Source: Anaerolineales bacterium
Lineage (GTDB): Bacteria > Chloroflexota > Anaerolineae > Anaerolineales > Villigracilaceae
Assembly: GCA_015489255.1 (NCBI GenBank)
Contig: WGAD01000383.1
Coordinates: 1 to 7,567 of the forward strand
DNA length: 7,567 nt
Direction: 5' to 3'
Part shown: positions 5,991-7,567 of the stretch, in pieces
Layout: the number at the start of each line of letters is the position of its first letter
How positions within the stretch are numbered: the stretch's first letter is position 1
Notes under the pieces: generated by a model
Database searches by the model: none
Seen by the model: only the letters and a program-made list of their open reading frames with translations
What the model was told of the DNA's origin: nothing
Made by a program: the position numbers and the translations under genes

Positions 5991-7567
5991 TCAGGCCTCC
6001 GCCATCGCCGCCTGGCGGCGTTTATCTTGCCAGCCAGTCACCAGGCTCCACAGGCTGCCCACCGCCACCAGCAAGGCGGCCAGGGTCAATCCGACGCTAT
6101 ACGCGCTCCAGGCGTTGCCAGGAGCAGGGAAACCCTGCAAGACGCCATACGCCTGGCCGCCAGGCACACCCGTCACCAGGCCAGCGATCTGACCGCTGTC
6201 ATAATATGGGCGCACCAACGGTTCCGCCTGGGCACTGATGACCATCATCAAAGGCACATCTGGGTGCAGCCCCGTGGTTTGTTCCACCCACTGGCGGGCC
6301 AGCGTGGGGTCGTGCGTTGCCACCAGAATCAGGCTGAAGTCGTTCAGAGATTGCACCGGCAAATCCTGCCAGGCAGGCTGCCCCTGGACATCCTGCGGCA
6401 AGGTCGTCGTCGGCGACAACGCCCACCCCAGGATCCCAGCCGGGCCGCCTGGCAGATATCCCAGTTGAAGGGTCTCGGCGGGCAATACGCGCTTCCCCAG
6501 GGCCGATCCGGTGGGGGAGGTGGAAAGGGCTACCAGCGGCACGCCGCGGGCTTGCAGATGTTGCATCACCGGCGAAAGCGCCCACTCCATTTCACCAACG
6601 TAGGCCGGGTCATAATCGATCACGATCAACGCCGGTTTTTCCACCTCCAGGGTATTCATCACCTCCATAAAGGCCAGTGTTTCCGGCGGATATTTGTTCA
6701 TCTCCGGCACCACCTGGACCCCGGTCAGGTGAATCAAACTGATCACCAGCAACAAGGCCAGTGACAACCCCCAGCGGATGAAGCGCAAGGCGCCGTCTGT
6801 TTCTTCTGTGTCCACTGCCACCGATCGCTTTTCTTCTTCCAGCAGGGATTCCAGCAAGGCCATGGTCTGCTTTTGCCCCTCGCTGACCTCCAACTTGTAG
6901 CCCTGCAATTCAGGCTTGCTGGTCAATGCGATCTGATCGTTAATTGGCAGAACGCCCCGCAATCCGGCCAGCGGGCCCCATTCTTCCGCCGACTCCCCGC
7001 CCAGGTCCGATTGCAGGGTTTCGTCCAGCACGTCTTCCAATGGACGCATCGACTGCACCCAGGATGGGAGATCCGCCGGAGCCAGGCTATCGTCATCGGT
7101 TTCAGCTGGCAGGGAGCTTTCCTCTTCGCCATCGGCAACGGGCTTCAAGGCTGCCAACCAGTCTGGCAAGGCCTCGTTGAGGGCGTCCAACCCCTCATCT
7201 TCTTCCATAATCAGGGCGGGGGCGCCGGTCTCCAGCGGAGGCGCCGAGAGAGAAGCCTCCTGTTCTTCCTCCGCAGCCTCCAGAGGCGCCGCCTCCTGCA
7301 AAGCTGCCTCCAGCTCAGCCACCGAGGCGCTTTCTGCCGACTCGCCCATCAAATCGCTCAGGCCGGAGAGCCAGTCCGGCAGGTCATCGCCCGCCAGGGC
7401 CGGTTCGGATTCCGTCGTCTCGGCGGCGGGCGCTTCGGCGGCGGGTTCGTCCGCGCTCAGGCCGGAGAGCCAGTCCGGCAGGTCATCGCCCGCCGGGGCC
7501 GGTTCAGATTCCGTCGTCTCGGCGGCGGGCGCTTCGGCGGCGGGTTCGTCCGCGCTCAGGCCGGAGA
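5991..7567 (-). CDS. Acidic LPDWL-repeat membrane protein with extracytoplasmic domain (N-terminus outside window)
   Basis: The minus-strand frame is open from the window edge to TGA 5991-5993, giving 524 visible residues; the N-terminus is missing. A TTG at 7352 is not a believable start because the same frame continues upstream through intact repeats. Residues 1-66 are two near-identical 33-residue repeats ending in 'DLPDWL'. Residues 67-260 are acidic and low-complexity with degenerate copies of the motif (LPDWL 133-137, LPSWV 166-170), then 'GPLAGLRGVLP' (~197-207) and an amphipathic stretch (~222-250). A transmembrane helix at ~262-284 (6714-6782) leads to a ~200-residue alpha/beta-looking domain with strands such as 'ALIVIDYD', 'VPLVALSTS' and 'SLILVATHD'. 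A second helix follows at ~486-509 (6039-6110), with a basic tail 'KRRQ'. Charge places both ends inside and the alpha/beta domain outside. It is the first visible operon gene. No enzyme motif is seen. The repeats may be a cytoplasmic docking region. Confidence 0.87.
   Translation of the reverse strand, partial: SGLSADEPAAEAPAAETTESEPAPAGDDLPDWLSGLSADEPAAEAPAAETTESEPALAGDDLPDWLSGLSDLMGESAESASVAELEAALQEAAPLEAAEEEQEASLSAPPLETGAPALIMEEDEGLDALNEALPDWLAALKPVADGEEESSLPAETDDDSLAPADLPSWVQSMRPLEDVLDETLQSDLGGESAEEWGPLAGLRGVLPINDQIALTSKPELQGYKLEVSEGQKQTMALLESLLEEEKRSVAVDTEETDGALRFIRWGLSLALLLVISLIHLTGVQVVPEMNKYPPETLAFMEVMNTLEVEKPALIVIDYDPAYVGEMEWALSPVMQHLQARGVPLVALSTSPTGSALGKRVLPAETLQLGYLPGGPAGILGWALSPTTTLPQDVQGQPAWQDLPVQSLNDFSLILVATHDPTLARQWVEQTTGLHPDVPLMMVISAQAEPLVRPYYDSGQIAGLVTGVPGGQAYGVLQGFPAPGNAWSAYSVGLTLAALLVAVGSLWSLVTGWQDKRRQAAMAEA
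5996..6000 (-). promoter_or_regulatory. Ribosome-binding site of the six-helix membrane protein gene
   Basis: GGAGG on the minus strand, 7 nt before ATG 5988, lies within the last codons of the upstream repeat-protein gene. It fixes the start of the membrane protein and indicates coupled translation. Confidence 0.8.
7361..7567 (-). repeat. 99-bp in-frame tandem repeat (two full copies plus the start of a third)
   Basis: Copies lie at 7361-7459 and 7460-7558, and a third begins at 7559 and is cut by the window edge. The two full copies differ at only two positions: 7396 A versus 7495 G, which changes Leu to Pro in the protein, and 7407 G versus 7506 A, a silent change in a Ser codon. Each copy encodes 33 residues: an Ala/Glu/Pro/Thr-rich acidic linker with the ordered core 'GDDLPDWLSGLS'. 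The period is a multiple of three, so copy-number changes keep the reading frame. The total number of copies cannot be seen here. Confidence 0.95.

Noticed and set aside
7350..7352. TTG as start codon of the repeat protein
   Set aside because: The same frame continues without stop to the window edge through repeats that are clearly coding, so the start is outside the window.
7361..7567. CRISPR-like or satellite interpretation of the repeats
   Set aside because: The 99-bp units are directly abutting with no unique spacers, keep a codon period and encode a conserved protein motif, so they are an intragenic coding repeat.

Overview
The window is GC-rich and fully coding apart from one 77-bp intergenic gap. 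It looks like chromosomal DNA of a Chloroflexota bacterium, most likely of the Anaerolineae/Caldilineae type. The reasons are Thr/Pro 'TPTPSPTP' linkers in envelope proteins, a bacterial SH3 protein with such a linker, acidic proteins built on a repeated 'LPDWL' motif, and a glutamate-mutase-MutL-like ATPase. This taxonomic call is inference from protein style, not from a marker gene. I see no mobile element, CRISPR array, tRNA or rRNA.

Layout, plus strand (1-1789): the C-terminal end of a secreted or surface SH3b-domain protein is followed 31 nt later by a complete alpha-D-phosphohexomutase (phosphoglucomutase/phosphomannomutase family, 486 aa). A strong 12-bp-stem hairpin (1814-1841) sits between this block and the converging minus-strand genes and can serve as terminator for both.

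Layout, minus strand (7567 down to 1867): five genes run as one tight operon. In transcription order they are: (A) a large acidic protein, incomplete at the window edge, with 33-residue tandem repeats, two membrane segments and an extracytoplasmic alpha/beta-like domain; (B) a six-helix membrane protein; (C) a 583-aa MutL-family ASKHA ATPase with an extra C-terminal domain; (D) a 352-aa soluble protein with a biotinyl/lipoyl-like beta domain at the N-terminus and a KOW-like C-terminus; (E) a 198-aa Thr/Pro-rich membrane protein ending in an LPATG sorting-type signal. A-B, B-C and C-D are separated by only 2, 4 and 1 nt, with ribosome-binding sites lying in the end of the preceding gene. D-E are 31 nt apart.

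No cobalamin mutase or other usual MutL client gene is present. The ATPase is instead embedded among membrane and envelope proteins. My leading hypothesis is that the operon encodes an uncharacterised membrane-associated assembly in which the actin-fold ATPase and protein D act on the cytoplasmic side, with A, B and E in the membrane or outside it. The co-transcription is well supported by the sequence. The function is not known.
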